Below, piece by piece: positions 49,601 to 58,337 of a stretch of DNA of 64,000 nt. How positions within the stretch are numbered: the stretch's first letter is position 1; every line of letters begins with the position of its first letter. The notes below the pieces were generated by a model. It ran no database searches and was not told the origin of the DNA. It was given only the letters and a program-made list of their open reading frames with translations. The translations under genes and the position numbers were made by a program. This stretch comes from Luteibacter rhizovicinus (lineage in GTDB: Bacteria > Pseudomonadota > Gammaproteobacteria > Xanthomonadales > Rhodanobacteraceae): assembly GCF_004342265.1 (NCBI RefSeq), contig NZ_SMCS01000002.1, positions 124,001-188,000 on the forward strand, in the 5' to 3' direction.

Positions 49601-50680
49601 GTGTCCATCGCCGCCAAGTTCGAAATCGAATACCTGCAGTACCTTGACCAGGATGGCAAGGAAGTTGGCAAGGAACTGCCTGAATTCGCAAAGGATCTCG
49701 ACCATATGGTCGAGCTCTACAAGCTCATGGTGTCCACGCGCGTGTTCGACGCCAAGTCGATCGCCCTGCAGCGCACCGGCAAGCTCGGCACCTATGCCTC
49801 GTGCCTCGGCCACGAAGCCGCGCACGTCGGCATCGGCAGCGCCATGCGCCGGGAAGATTCCCTGGCGGTCAGCTACCGCGAATACGGCGCACAGCTGTAT
49901 CGCGGCGTGAAGCCGCGCGAGGTCTACATGTACTGGGGCGGCGACGAACGCGGCAACGATTTCGCCGACGCGCCGAAGCACGATTTCGCCTGGTGCGTAC
50001 CCATCGCGACGCAGTGCCTGCATGCCGCGGGCTCCGCGCTCGCGTTCAAGATCCGCAAGGAACCGCGCGTCGCCGTCTGCACCATCGGCGACGGTGGTTC
50101 GTCGAAGGGTGATTTCTACGGCGCCATCAACATCGCCGGCGCGCAGAACCTGCCGCTGGTCGCCGTGATCGTGAACAACCAGTGGGCCATTTCGGTGCCG
50201 CGCCGCATCCAGTCGGGTGCCAATACGCTGGCCCAGAAGGGTCTGGCAGCCGGCCTGTTCTGCATCCAGGTCGACGGCAACGACATCATCGCGGTACGCA
50301 AGGCGATGGAAGACGCGCTCGAGCGTGCACGCAGCGGCCAGGGTGGCTCGGTCATCGAAGCGGTCACCTACCGCCTCGGCGACCACACCACCGCCGACGA
50401 CGCCCGCCGCTATCGCGGCGAGCAGGAAGTGAAAGACGCCTGGGACCGCGACCCGGTGCCGCGCCTGCGCAAATGGCTGGAAGCGAAGGGCAAGTGGGAC
50501 GAAGCGAAGGAAGAGGCCTGGAAGGCCGAATGCGACGACTGGATGGACAAAGAGGTCGATGCATACCTCGAGACCAAGACCCAGCCGGCGACGGCGATGT
50601 TCGACTATCTGTACGCCGAACTCCCCGCCGACCTCGTCGCGCAGCGCGACTTCGTCGCCTCCCTCGATCGCCAGTCGTAA
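49601..50680 (+). CDS. pdhA: 2-oxo acid (pyruvate) dehydrogenase E1 alpha subunit
   Basis: 359 residues from a GTG with GGGAG eight bases upstream; the ATG at 49526 would add a non-conserved leader. TPP motif GDGGSSKGDFYGAINIAGAQNLPLVAVIVNNQ, and GHEAAHVGIGSA and SYREYG of the alpha-subunit active site. The E1alpha/beta pair decarboxylates pyruvate or a branched-chain 2-oxo acid. The absence of BCKDH genes beyond these leaves the substrate open. First gene of an E1alpha-E1beta-E2 operon. Confidence 0.9.
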   Translation: MSIAAKFEIEYLQYLDQDGKEVGKELPEFAKDLDHMVELYKLMVSTRVFDAKSIALQRTGKLGTYASCLGHEAAHVGIGSAMRREDSLAVSYREYGAQLYRGVKPREVYMYWGGDERGNDFADAPKHDFAWCVPIATQCLHAAGSALAFKIRKEPRVAVCTIGDGGSSKGDFYGAINIAGAQNLPLVAVIVNNQWAISVPRRIQSGANTLAQKGLAAGLFCIQVDGNDIIAVRKAMEDALERARSGQGGSVIEAVTYRLGDHTTADDARRYRGEQEVKDAWDRDPVPRLRKWLEAKGKWDEAKEEAWKAECDDWMDKEVDAYLETKTQPATAMFDYLYAELPADLVAQRDFVASLDRQS

Positions 50681-50692
50681 GGAATCCATCCC

Positions 50693-51673
50693 ATGGCACA
50701 AATTACTCTTATCGAAGCCGTTACCCAGGCGCTCGCCTATGAAATGGCGCACGACGAAAGCGTCGTGGTACTCGGCGAAGACGTCGGCGTCAACGGCGGC
50801 GTGTTCCGCGCCACGCAGGGCCTGCAGGAAAAATTCGGCGAATGGCGCGTGCTGGACACGCCCCTGGACGAAACCACCATCGCCGGCGTCACCGTCGGCC
50901 TGGCCGTGCAGGGCATGAAGCCGGTCGCCGAAGCCCAGTTCGAGGGCTTCATCTATCCGATGATGGAACAGATCGCCTGCCACGCCGCGCGTCTGCGCAA
51001 CCGCACGCGCGGTCGCATGACGGTACCGGCCGTGTGGCGCGCCCCGTGGGGCGGCGGCATCCGTGCGCCGGAGCATCACTCCGAAGCGAACGAGCATCTG
51101 TTCACCAACATCCCGGGCCTGCGCGTCGTCATGCCGTCGTCGCCCGCGCGCGCCTACGGCCTGCTGCTGGCCGCTATCCGCGATCCCGATCCGGTGATGT
51201 TCTTCGAGCCGAAGCGCATCTACCGCCAGTACAAGGAAGAAGTGCCCGACGACGGCGAAGCGCTGCCGCTGGACGTGTGCTTCGTCCTGCGCGACGGCAC
51301 CGACGTCACGCTGGTCACCTGGGGCGCCCAGGTGAAGGAATGCCTCGAAGCCGCCGACGAACTGGCGCAGAAAGGCATCAGCGCCGAAGTCATCGACGTC
51401 GCCACGCTCACGCCGCTCGACTTCGACACGATCGCCGAATCGGTCACCAAGACCGGCCGCTGCGTCATCGTGCACGAGGCTCCGAAAACGGCCGGCTACG
51501 GCGCCGAGATCGCCGCGCGCCTGTCCGAGGAATGCCTCTACAGCCTGCTCGCTCCGGTCGAACGCGTGACTGGTTTCGACACGCATATTCCGCTGTTCCG
51601 TCTGGAAATGAAGTACCTGCCCAGCGTCGAACGCATCGTCGAAGCCGCCCAGCGCACGCTCGCTGCCAGCTAA
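50693..51673 (+). CDS. pdhB: 2-oxo acid (pyruvate) dehydrogenase E1 beta subunit
   Basis: 326 residues, transketolase-like beta subunit: LGEDVGVNGGVFRATQGL, EAQFEGFIYPMMEQIACHAARLRNR, APWGGGIRAPEHHSEANE and TPLDFDTI. It begins 13 bases after the E1alpha stop. It pairs with E1alpha to bind thiamine diphosphate and pass the acyl group to the E2 lipoyl domain. Confidence 0.93.
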   Translation: MAQITLIEAVTQALAYEMAHDESVVVLGEDVGVNGGVFRATQGLQEKFGEWRVLDTPLDETTIAGVTVGLAVQGMKPVAEAQFEGFIYPMMEQIACHAARLRNRTRGRMTVPAVWRAPWGGGIRAPEHHSEANEHLFTNIPGLRVVMPSSPARAYGLLLAAIRDPDPVMFFEPKRIYRQYKEEVPDDGEALPLDVCFVLRDGTDVTLVTWGAQVKECLEAADELAQKGISAEVIDVATLTPLDFDTIAESVTKTGRCVIVHEAPKTAGYGAEIAARLSEECLYSLLAPVERVTGFDTHIPLFRLEMKYLPSVERIVEAAQRTLAAS

Positions 51674-51693
51674 CCCATACGGAACCGACCACC

Positions 51694-53079
51694 ATGGCCG
51701 ATATCAAAACCTTCCACCTGCCCGACCTCGGCGAAGGCCTGCCCGACGCGACGATCGTCGAGTGGCACGTCAAGGTAGGCGACACGATCAAGCTCGACGC
51801 CCCGCTGGTGTCGATGGAAACCGCCAAAGCCGTCGTCGACGTGCCGTCGCCCTACTCCGGCAAGGTCACCAAGCTCTACGGCGCGGCCGGCGACATCATC
51901 GATACCGGCGCCGAAGTGGTCGATATCGAAATCGACCCGAACGCCAAACAGCGCGCCGAGGCGGAAGCCACGGGCCATCACCATGGCCCGAAGAAAAGCG
52001 TCGGTAGCCCGGCGCCGGACGATGCCGGCAAGGTTGTCGCGTCCGACGACGGCGGCGAGATCGAATCGAACGGCAAGAAAGCCGACCGCGAAGACGAAGG
52101 CACCGTCGTCGGCGCCATGGTCAGCGGCAACCACGTGCACACCGAACAGGTCAGCACGGTCGGTGGCGTGAAGGCGGTCCCCGCCGTGCGCGCGCTGGCG
52201 AAGAAGATGAAGATCGATCTCTCCCGCGTCGTACCTTCGGGCGCCGGCGGCGTGATCACCATGAAGGACGTGAAGGACGCCGCCGCGAACGGTTCGGCCG
52301 CGCTCGGTGCCGCACCGGTCCGTTCGGCTGCCGCGCAGCACCTCGCGCCCACGCTGCCCGAGCCAGGCCCGGCACCGCAGCGCACGCCCGTGTCGCTGGC
52401 CGGCAAGCCGGTCCGCACGTCGCCTCCCGGTTCGCAGGCGATGGGTCAGCCCGAACAGCTGAAGGGCGTTCGTCGCAACATGGCGCGCGTCATGGCCGAG
52501 GCTCACGCCAACGTCGTGCCGACCACCATCGTCGACGATGCCGACCTGCACGCCTGGATCGGCAAGCAGGACATCACCGCCCGCCTGATCCGCGCCATCG
52601 TCACGGCCTGCAAGACCGTGCCGGCACTGAACGCGTGGTTCGACGGCAAGAACCTTACCCGCACGCTGCATCCGCACGTGGACATCGGTATCGCGGTCGA
52701 TACCGACGACGGCCTGTTCGTTCCCGCCCTACGCAACGCCGACGTACTGGATGGCGCCGGCGTCCGCGCCGCGATCAAGCGCCTGCGTTCGCAGGTCGAA
52801 GATCGCAGCATCCCGGCTTCGGAGCTTTCGGGCTACACGATCAGCCTGTCGAACTTCGGCATGTTCGCCGGCCGCTACGCGACACCCGTCGTGGTTCCGC
52901 CGACCGTCGCCATCGTCGGCGCCGGCAAGCTCAGCCACGATGTGGTCGCCGTCATGGGTGGCATCGAAGTACACCGCCGCATGCCGCTGTCGCTGACCTT
53001 CGACCATCGCGCCGCCACGGGTGGCGAAGCCGCTCGCTTCCTGAAGGCGATGATCGACGATCTCGGACTGCCGAACTAA
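51694..53079 (+). CDS. pdhC: 2-oxo acid dehydrogenase E2 (dihydrolipoyl acyltransferase)
   Basis: 461 residues from ATG 51694. One lipoyl domain at the N terminus with the lipoylated lysine K45 in METAKAVVDVPSPYSG, a flexible charged linker, a peripheral-subunit-binding domain (about 160-205: AVPAVRALAKKMKIDLSRVVPSGAGG), and the catalytic domain ending in DHRAATGGEAARFL with the active His. It transfers the acyl group to CoA. No E3 (lipoamide dehydrogenase) gene follows, so E3 must come from elsewhere. Confidence 0.94.
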   Translation: MADIKTFHLPDLGEGLPDATIVEWHVKVGDTIKLDAPLVSMETAKAVVDVPSPYSGKVTKLYGAAGDIIDTGAEVVDIEIDPNAKQRAEAEATGHHHGPKKSVGSPAPDDAGKVVASDDGGEIESNGKKADREDEGTVVGAMVSGNHVHTEQVSTVGGVKAVPAVRALAKKMKIDLSRVVPSGAGGVITMKDVKDAAANGSAALGAAPVRSAAAQHLAPTLPEPGPAPQRTPVSLAGKPVRTSPPGSQAMGQPEQLKGVRRNMARVMAEAHANVVPTTIVDDADLHAWIGKQDITARLIRAIVTACKTVPALNAWFDGKNLTRTLHPHVDIGIAVDTDDGLFVPALRNADVLDGAGVRAAIKRLRSQVEDRSIPASELSGYTISLSNFGMFAGRYATPVVVPPTVAIVGAGKLSHDVVAVMGGIEVHRRMPLSLTFDHRAATGGEAARFLKAMIDDLGLPN

Positions 53080-53089
53080 GGCAGGTTCG

Positions 53090-53124
53090 AAAAAAAGCCC
53101 CGGGAAATATCCCGGGGCTTTTTT
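53090..53124 (+). terminator. Terminator of the dehydrogenase operon
   Basis: AAGCCCCGGG/CCCGGGGCTT 10-bp stem with AAATAT loop and runs of A and T on either side. Confidence 0.9.
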
Positions 53125-53133
53125 CTTGCGCCA

Positions 53134-53155
53134 TCGCGCTCGAGAGCGCTCCTAC
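53134..53155. repeat. REP-like hairpin
   Basis: TCGCGCTCGAGAGCGCTCCTAC carries the GCGCTCCTAC core of the REP family, directly after the E2 terminator. A half-copy (TGTGGGAGCGC) lies at about 53860-53870. Confidence 0.6.
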
Positions 53156-53211
53156 AAATACGGCGCCCATACGGTCACAATGGATCCATCGTCCCTGTGG
53201 AGTCATGTCGC

Positions 53212-53826
53212 GTGCGCCTGATCGGAATGCTCGATTCACCCTTCGTACGCCGCGTGGCCGTCAGCTGCAAATTCATGGGCCTGCCCTTTTCCCATGAATC
53301 GCTCTCGGTGTTCCGCGATTTCGACACGTTCGCCTCGATCAACCCCGCCGTAAAAGCGCCGACGCTGGTGACGGACGACGGCGTGGTGCTGATGGATTCG
53401 AGCCTGATCCTCGACTACCTCGAACGCCTGGTCGCACCCGACCTGCGACTGACCCCGACCGATATCGGCGAATACGCGCGGTCGCTGCGCATCGTGGGCC
53501 TCGCGCTCGTCGCCGCCGAGAAGGCGGTGCAGGTCTATTACGAACTCAACAAGCGCCCCGAAGAAAAGCGTCACCAGCCCTGGCTGGACCGCGTCGATGG
53601 CCAGCTGCATGCGGCGTATCGCGCGCTGGAAGACGAAATCGGTTCGGGTGACGGCTGGCTGTTCGGAGCAAAACCCCTGCAGGCGGACATCACCACCGCG
53701 GTCGCATGGCGCTTCGCCAAGGACGCCCTGCCCGAATTCCTGCATGCGGATCGCTATCCGCGTCTTGCGGCCTTCGCCGAACGCGCCGAGGCACTGCCGC
53801 CGTTCCGGGACACGCCGGCCGAGTAA
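53212..53826 (+). CDS. Glutathione S-transferase
   Basis: 204 residues from GTG 53212 (VRLIGMLDSPFVRRVAVS), with GGAG upstream; an in-frame GTG at 53197 is possible. The thioredoxin fold has SPFVRRVAVSCKFMGLPF, VKAPTLVTDDGVVLMDSSLILDYLE; the C-terminal helical domain follows. Conjugation or peroxide substrate not known. Monocistronic. Confidence 0.85.
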   Translation: MRLIGMLDSPFVRRVAVSCKFMGLPFSHESLSVFRDFDTFASINPAVKAPTLVTDDGVVLMDSSLILDYLERLVAPDLRLTPTDIGEYARSLRIVGLALVAAEKAVQVYYELNKRPEEKRHQPWLDRVDGQLHAAYRALEDEIGSGDGWLFGAKPLQADITTAVAWRFAKDALPEFLHADRYPRLAAFAERAEALPPFRDTPAE

Positions 53827-53917
53827 TCCCGGCCAGCCTATCCATGCCTCGATATCCCTGTGGGAGCGCCGTTACAGGTACGGGCTGCGGTACCCTATCG
53901 TTTTAGGACTCCCCGCC

Positions 53918-54382
53918 ATGCTCAACAACGACACTCTCCGTAGCATCCGCTACATGCTCGATCTGGCCGACGTCCATGTCGTCCAGGTCATCGGGCTGAC
54001 TGGCGTGACCGTGGAACTGGCGGATGTGAATGCATGGCTGCGCCGCGAGGACGAGGAAGGCTTCAAGGCCTGCCCCGACGAAATCATGGCGCACTTCCTC
54101 GACGGCCTGATCGTCCAGCGCCGCGGCCGCGACGAAAGCCAGCCGGCCCGTCCGGTCGAAAAGCGCGTGAACAACAACGTGGTGCTGAAGAAGCTTCGCG
54201 TCGCTTTCGAACTGAAGGACAGCGACCTGCACGAAATCATGCAGGCGGCGGGATTCCCCGTCTCCAAGCAGGAAATGAACGCCCTCTTCCGGCAGCCGAA
54301 GCACGCCAACTTCCGCCTTTGCGGCGACCAGTTCCTGCGCAATTTCCTGAAGGGTCTTACGCTGCGCCTGCGGCCCGGCTGA
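53918..54382 (+). CDS. YehS-like protein (DUF1456)
   Basis: 154 residues starting MLNNDTLRSIRYMLDL, with two tandem similar halves: RSIRYMLDLADVHVVQVI and KLRVAFELKDSDLHEIMQAAG, each followed by an EIMxHFLDGL / QFLRNFLKGL helix. This double-helical repeat is the DUF1456 pattern. No function is established from sequence. Monocistronic. Confidence 0.85.
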   Translation: MLNNDTLRSIRYMLDLADVHVVQVIGLTGVTVELADVNAWLRREDEEGFKACPDEIMAHFLDGLIVQRRGRDESQPARPVEKRVNNNVVLKKLRVAFELKDSDLHEIMQAAGFPVSKQEMNALFRQPKHANFRLCGDQFLRNFLKGLTLRLRPG

Positions 54383-54456
54383 TCCTTCCATGGCGACATC
54401 GCGCACGCTCTGCTAGCGTTCGACGGACAACCACAGCAAGGTTCGGAGACAAGGAC

Positions 54457-54840
54457 ATGCACCATAGCCGCCTGTGCACGCTGGTCCTCGACTGCAAAGT
54501 CGACGACCTTGCCGAAGCCACGCAGTTCTGGAGTCGCGCGCTAGGCAAACCCATCGTCACGACCGATCAGGATGGCGATGGCAAGTACGCCGAACTCGAT
54601 ACCCCACCCGACGAACTACGCATCCTGCTTCAGCGCGTGGAGCGCGACAGCCGCGTGCACCTGGACATCGAAACCAACGATCTGGAAGCCGAAGCGGCAC
54701 GTCTCGAAGCGTTGGGCGCGAAGCGGATCGCGATGGTGAAAGACAGATGGTGGGTGATGGAAGCGCCGACAGGTCAGCGCTTCTGCGTCGTGCATCGCCA
54801 GGGCGAGGAATTCGGACCGAACCTCAATCGCTGGGATTAG
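54457..54840 (+). CDS. VOC-family (glyoxalase-like) protein
   Basis: 127 residues from ATG 54457 with GGAG about ten bases upstream. One vicinal-oxygen-chelate unit: HSRLCTLVLDCKVDDLAEATQFWSRALGKPIV, then LDTPPDELRILLQ, VHLDIETNDLEAEAARLEALGAKR and WWVMEAPTGQRFCVV. Such proteins are metal-dependent lyases, dioxygenases or resistance proteins; the substrate is unknown. The shared beta-alpha fold, not individual ligands, supports the call. Confidence 0.8.
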   Translation: MHHSRLCTLVLDCKVDDLAEATQFWSRALGKPIVTTDQDGDGKYAELDTPPDELRILLQRVERDSRVHLDIETNDLEAEAARLEALGAKRIAMVKDRWWVMEAPTGQRFCVVHRQGEEFGPNLNRWD

Positions 54841-54892
54841 GTTCGTTTTCTACGCTTTCCGTGGGAGCCGACAGAAAGCACAGAAAGCAGTT

Positions 54893-55216
54893 TTACGGTC
54901 GGCGGCGCCACACGTAGTAGCGAACCAGCATCGCCAGCGCCAGCACGGCAAGAAAACCGCCATAGCCATACAGCGCCGGAATCACCTGCTTCCAGATGCC
55001 GCCACTCTCCGGGCCGAAGTCGCCGACCTGCTTGATTTCGACGGAGTCGAACGCGATCACCGCAAGCTGCACGGACGCCACTGCTGCGGCGATCAATGCC
55101 AGCACGTCGAACGCACGCCGGGTCGCGTTGCGGATCAGCGTCTTCGGATAGGCCCAATAAGCCCAGCCCAGAATCAGCAGCCAAGGCGCCAGCAACAGGA
55201 TCGCGAGATAACGCAT
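54893..55216 (-). CDS. Small membrane protein of unknown function
   Basis: 107 residues with three hydrophobic segments (about 3-22, 38-58, 82-100) and a periplasmic loop DSVEIKQVGDFGPESGGIWKQVIP. It lies two bases after the trpS start region ends downstream of trpS in the same direction. No recognised family. A short tail RYYVWRRRP follows the last helix. Confidence 0.65.
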   Translation of the reverse strand: MRYLAILLLAPWLLILGWAYWAYPKTLIRNATRRAFDVLALIAAAVASVQLAVIAFDSVEIKQVGDFGPESGGIWKQVIPALYGYGGFLAVLALAMLVRYYVWRRRP

Positions 55217-55218
55217 GG

Positions 55219-56589
55219 CTATTCCGCCTCGGCCAGCGCGTCGAGCGCACCGCGCAAGCGCAGCACGGCGGCGGCACGAGCGGCCTCGTCCGGATGCGCG
55301 GGACTGGTGGCGACTACCGCTCCGTCCAGCATCAGTGCGATATGACCGTCGCGCGATTCCACCGACGCGTTCGTGCCACCCAGGGTTCCGAGGCGCTGGC
55401 GAAGCGCGCCGGCCGCCTTCGGATCGGCGAAGGCCTGCGAGAGAAGCAATTCCTCGCCGTCCGCAGCAAACAGACGGAAGCGGAAGCTGCCGTCGGTATC
55501 GCGGAAACTGGCGAAGCGCGGCGGCTTCGCCTTGCCGGCGTGCACGGCCACCGACGCGACAGCCGTCGGCGCAGTGCGATGCTTCGCGCTACGCAGGCCA
55601 ACCGCATCACGCAGCGTAGCAACGAGCGGCGCCGCGATGGCGCGGGCTTTTGCCGCACCGGCGAGCAGGATGTCTTCCATATCGTCGGGACGCGCCATCA
55701 GTGCGTCGTAACGCTCGCGCATCGGAGCCACGTCGGCTTCCACGCGTTCGAACAATACCTGCTTCGCTTCGCCCCATCCCAGGCCGCCCTTCAGCGCTTC
55801 GGCGAAAGCCGCCGTTTCCACCGGTGTCGCGAAGGCCTTGAAGATGGTGAACAACGCCGAATCGTCCGTTTCCTTCGGCTCGCCCGGCAGGCGCGAGTCG
55901 GTCACGATGCGCATGACCGTTTCGCGCAAGCGCTTGGCGCCACCTTCGAAAAGCGGAATGGTGTTGTCGTAGCTCTTGGACATTTTGCGCCCGTCGAGTC
56001 CGGGCAGCGTCGCCACCTGCTCCTCGATCTGTACCTCGGGCAGCACGAAGAACTCGCGGCCATAGATATGGTTGAAACGCTGTGCGATATCGCGCGCCAT
56101 TTCGATGTGCTGGATCTGGTCGCGACCCACCGGCACCTTGTTCGCATTGAACGCGAGGATGTCGGCAGCCATCAGCACCGGATACATGTATAACCCGGCC
56201 GTGATGCCCGCATCGGCGTCTTCGCCGGACTCGACGTTTTTGTCGACCGCAGCCTTGTACGCGTGGGCGCGATTGAGCATGCCCTTCGACGACACGCAGG
56301 TCAGAAGCCAGGTCAGTTCGGGAATCTCGGGGATATCCGACTGCCGGTAAAACGTGGCGTGGTTCGGATCGAGCCCGCCGGCCAGCCAGGTCGCGGCGAT
56401 CTGCAGGCGGGACGCCTCGATGCGCGCCGGATCGTCGCTCTTGATCAGCGCGTGATAGTCCGCCATGAAATAAAAGGCGTCGACGTTCGGATCGCGACTG
56501 GCCACGATGGCCGGGCGAATCGCACCGACGTAGTTGCCGAGGTGCGGTGTGCCGGTGGTGGTGATGCCGGTGAGTACGCGTGTATGCAT
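55219..56589 (-). CDS. trpS: Tryptophanyl-tRNA synthetase with extra C-terminal domain
   Basis: 456 residues against about 330-340 for a minimal enzyme. The class I HIGH-like TPHLGNY is at 13-19 and KMSKS in [10 protein letters not shown] at about residue 200. The catalytic part ends near 350. The rest contains [42 protein letters not shown] (about 365-405), resembling the small DUF1508/YegP repeat. It charges tRNA-Trp; the tail function is unknown. Confidence 0.92.
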   Translation of the reverse strand: MHTRVLTGITTTGTPHLGNYVGAIRPAIVASRDPNVDAFYFMADYHALIKSDDPARIEASRLQIAATWLAGGLDPNHATFYRQSDIPEIPELTWLLTCVSSKGMLNRAHAYKAAVDKNVESGEDADAGITAGLYMYPVLMAADILAFNANKVPVGRDQIQHIEMARDIAQRFNHIYGREFFVLPEVQIEEQVATLPGLDGRKMSKSYDNTIPLFEGGAKRLRETVMRIVTDSRLPGEPKETDDSALFTIFKAFATPVETAAFAEALKGGLGWGEAKQVLFERVEADVAPMRERYDALMARPDDMEDILLAGAAKARAIAAPLVATLRDAVGLRSAKHRTAPTAVASVAVHAGKAKPPRFASFRDTDGSFRFRLFAADGEELLLSQAFADPKAAGALRQRLGTLGGTNASVESRDGHIALMLDGAVVATSPAHPDEAARAAAVLRLRGALDALAEAE

Positions 56590-56687
56590 GGCGATCTTGG
56601 GCTGGCGGGTAACCCCTCGAGTTTAGCTCGCCCGGCGCGACATAGCGCGACCCCGCCCTGCGGCAGGCCGTCGCGGGCCGCAGGCTG

Positions 56688-57608
56688 CTAGCGCATCAGT
56701 GTCGACTTGCCGAACAGCGACTCGACCAGGTCGACCGCGAGACGGGCTGTCTGGTTGCGCTTGTCGAACGCGGGGTTCAACTCGACGATGTCCAGCGAGC
56801 CCACGCGACCGGTGTCCGCGATCATCTCCATGCACAGCTGCGCTTCGCGGTAATTCGGGCCGCCGCGCACCGTGGTGCCCACGCCGGGGGCAATGGAAGG
56901 ATCGAGGAAATCGACGTCGAAGCTGACATGGACGTGCGTGTTCGCGTCGATATCGGCCAGCGCTTCTTCCATGGCGGCTTTCATGCCGATCTCGTCGATA
57001 TAACGCATGTCGTATATGTCGACGCCCACTTCGTGCACGAGCCGCTTCTCGCCCTCGTCCACCGAACGGATGCCGATCTGGCGGAAAACGTCCGGCGATG
57101 TCGCGGGCGTCACGTCGCCCAATCCGGTCAGTGCATCGGGGCCGTAGCCGCAAAGGCAGGCCACGGGCATGCCGTGGATATTGCCCGACGGCGTGATCTG
57201 GCTGGTGTTGAAGTCCGCATGGGCATCGAGCCAGATCACGCGCAGCTTCGTGCCCTTCTCGCGGCAATGCCGGGCCACGGCGGTGATGGAACCAATGGCC
57301 AGGCAATGATCGCCGCCGAGCATGACCGGCAGATTGCCCTCTTTCAGTTCGGCATAGACGGCCTCGTAGACAGCCGTATTCCAGGCGACGACCTCGTCCA
57401 GATGGCGATAGCCATCGGTCGGTGGCGCCCACGGATTCAGCGGGCCGGTGAGATTGCCGCGATCGACGACGTGCATGCCACGGCGGGCCAGACGCGCGCC
57501 GAGATTGGCGACGCGCAGCGCTTCCGGGCCCATGGAACTGCCGCGATGACCGGCGCCGATATCGGTAGGCGCGCCCACCAGGGCGACCGAGCGGGTAACA
57601 GGACTCAT
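56688..57608 (-). CDS. rocF: Arginase
   Basis: 306 residues from ATG 57608, typical length. The three manganese motifs are present: GGDHCLAIGS, WLDAHADFNT and SFDVDFLDPSIAPGVGT, and the start VALVGAPTDIGAGHRGSSMGPEALR is typical of arginases. It hydrolyses arginine to ornithine and urea. The much longer minus-strand frame continuing to 58238 is only an extension into the rhodanese gene. It ends eight bases after the rhodanese stop. Confidence 0.93.
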   Translation of the reverse strand: MSPVTRSVALVGAPTDIGAGHRGSSMGPEALRVANLGARLARRGMHVVDRGNLTGPLNPWAPPTDGYRHLDEVVAWNTAVYEAVYAELKEGNLPVMLGGDHCLAIGSITAVARHCREKGTKLRVIWLDAHADFNTSQITPSGNIHGMPVACLCGYGPDALTGLGDVTPATSPDVFRQIGIRSVDEGEKRLVHEVGVDIYDMRYIDEIGMKAAMEEALADIDANTHVHVSFDVDFLDPSIAPGVGTTVRGGPNYREAQLCMEMIADTGRVGSLDIVELNPAFDKRNQTARLAVDLVESLFGKSTLMR

Positions 57609-57616
57609 GAGTGTTC

Positions 57617-58009
57617 TCAGGGTGAGGGGCGTTCGCGCACGAGAGGACGGCCATCGGCGCGCCAGGCGTCGACGCTGCCTTCGAGCAGGTGCACGTTGGT
57701 GTAGCCGAGCGACTGGAGCGTATCGCGGGCACGTGCGGCGCGTTTGCCGGACTTGCAGTAGACGACGACTTCGCGATCGCGCGGCACGCCGAGCACGCCA
57801 TGCCGCGCGGCGACTTCGTCGACCGGTACGTTCAGTGCGCCGGCGATATGCCCGTCGCCGTATTCGGCAGGCGTGCGCACATCGAGCAGGAGCGGCGCCG
57901 CGTGACGCTGCTGTAGATCGGCGAAAGCCGGACGGGTGACGTCCTGTGCGAAGCCGGATAACGGCAGCGACAGTACGAGCATCAGCAGGATCGTGCGAAA
58001 GCGAATCAT
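57617..58009 (-). CDS. Exported single-domain rhodanese
   Basis: 130 residues from ATG 58009. Signal peptide ending LSGFAQ, then one rhodanese domain with LLDVRTPAEYGDGHIAGALNVPVDEV and the active-site C85 in VVYCKSGKRAAR (CKSGKR loop). A periplasmic sulfurtransferase or thiol-related protein; acceptor unknown. Eight bases before arginase. Confidence 0.88.
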   Translation of the reverse strand: MIRFRTILLMLVLSLPLSGFAQDVTRPAFADLQQRHAAPLLLDVRTPAEYGDGHIAGALNVPVDEVAARHGVLGVPRDREVVVYCKSGKRAARARDTLQSLGYTNVHLLEGSVDAWRADGRPLVRERPSP

Positions 58010-58096
58010 CCGCCGAGTGTACATCGGGCGTCCGGACAGTCTCGTTGCAGTGCGGTAACCGGGCCATGCCGCGCCGCGAAAACCGGCTGCCCGGCT

Positions 58097-58188
58097 GCGG
58101 ATCCGGCGTGCGTCGGAATGAAGGTGATGTTAGCTGTGCGATAACTCGCAAGCCCCTCGACGTCATTCCGGCGCACGCCGGAATCCGC
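58097..58188. repeat. Long inverted repeat downstream of tRNA-Thr
   Basis: Arms 58097-58121 and 58163-58188 are reverse complements over about 25 bases with one gap and one mismatch; each contains CCGGCGTGCG/CGCACGCCGG and GGAATGA/TCATTCC. It resembles the dispersed TCATTCCGGCG...CCGGAATCC repeats of proteobacteria and may act as tRNA terminator. Confidence 0.75.
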
Positions 58189-58226
58189 AGCGATGCGATC
58201 GAAATGGCCAGAAGCGAAGGGACTGA

Positions 58227-58302
58227 TGGTGCCGGCACCCGGATTCGAACTGGGGACCTACCGCTTACAAGGCGGTTGCTCTACCAACTGAGCTATGCCG
58301 GC
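58227..58302 (-). tRNA. tRNA-Thr (anticodon UGU)
   Basis: 76 bases including an encoded CCA. Acceptor stem GCCGGCA/TGCCGGC, D-arm GCTCAGTTGGTAGAGC, anticodon stem ACCGC/GCGGT with loop CTTGTAA (anticodon TGT), TTCGAAT in the T loop. The A52-C62 mismatch in the T stem also occurs in the E. coli tRNA-Thr(UGU), so it is not a defect. Found by reading the minus strand. Confidence 0.97.
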
Positions 58303-58337
58303 ATCAGGGCGGCGATTCTAGCAGGATGGACGCAGGC

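Noticed and set aside
49583-51586. 667-residue open frame on the minus strand opposite the E1 genes
   Set aside because: It mirrors E1alpha/E1beta codon for codon, is rich in His, Arg and Gly, and has no recognisable motif; it is a shadow caused by high GC.
58230-58302. A-C mismatch in the tRNA T stem as a sign of a pseudo-tRNA
   Set aside because: The same A52-C62 pair is present in the functional E. coli tRNA-Thr(UGU), and all other stems pair.
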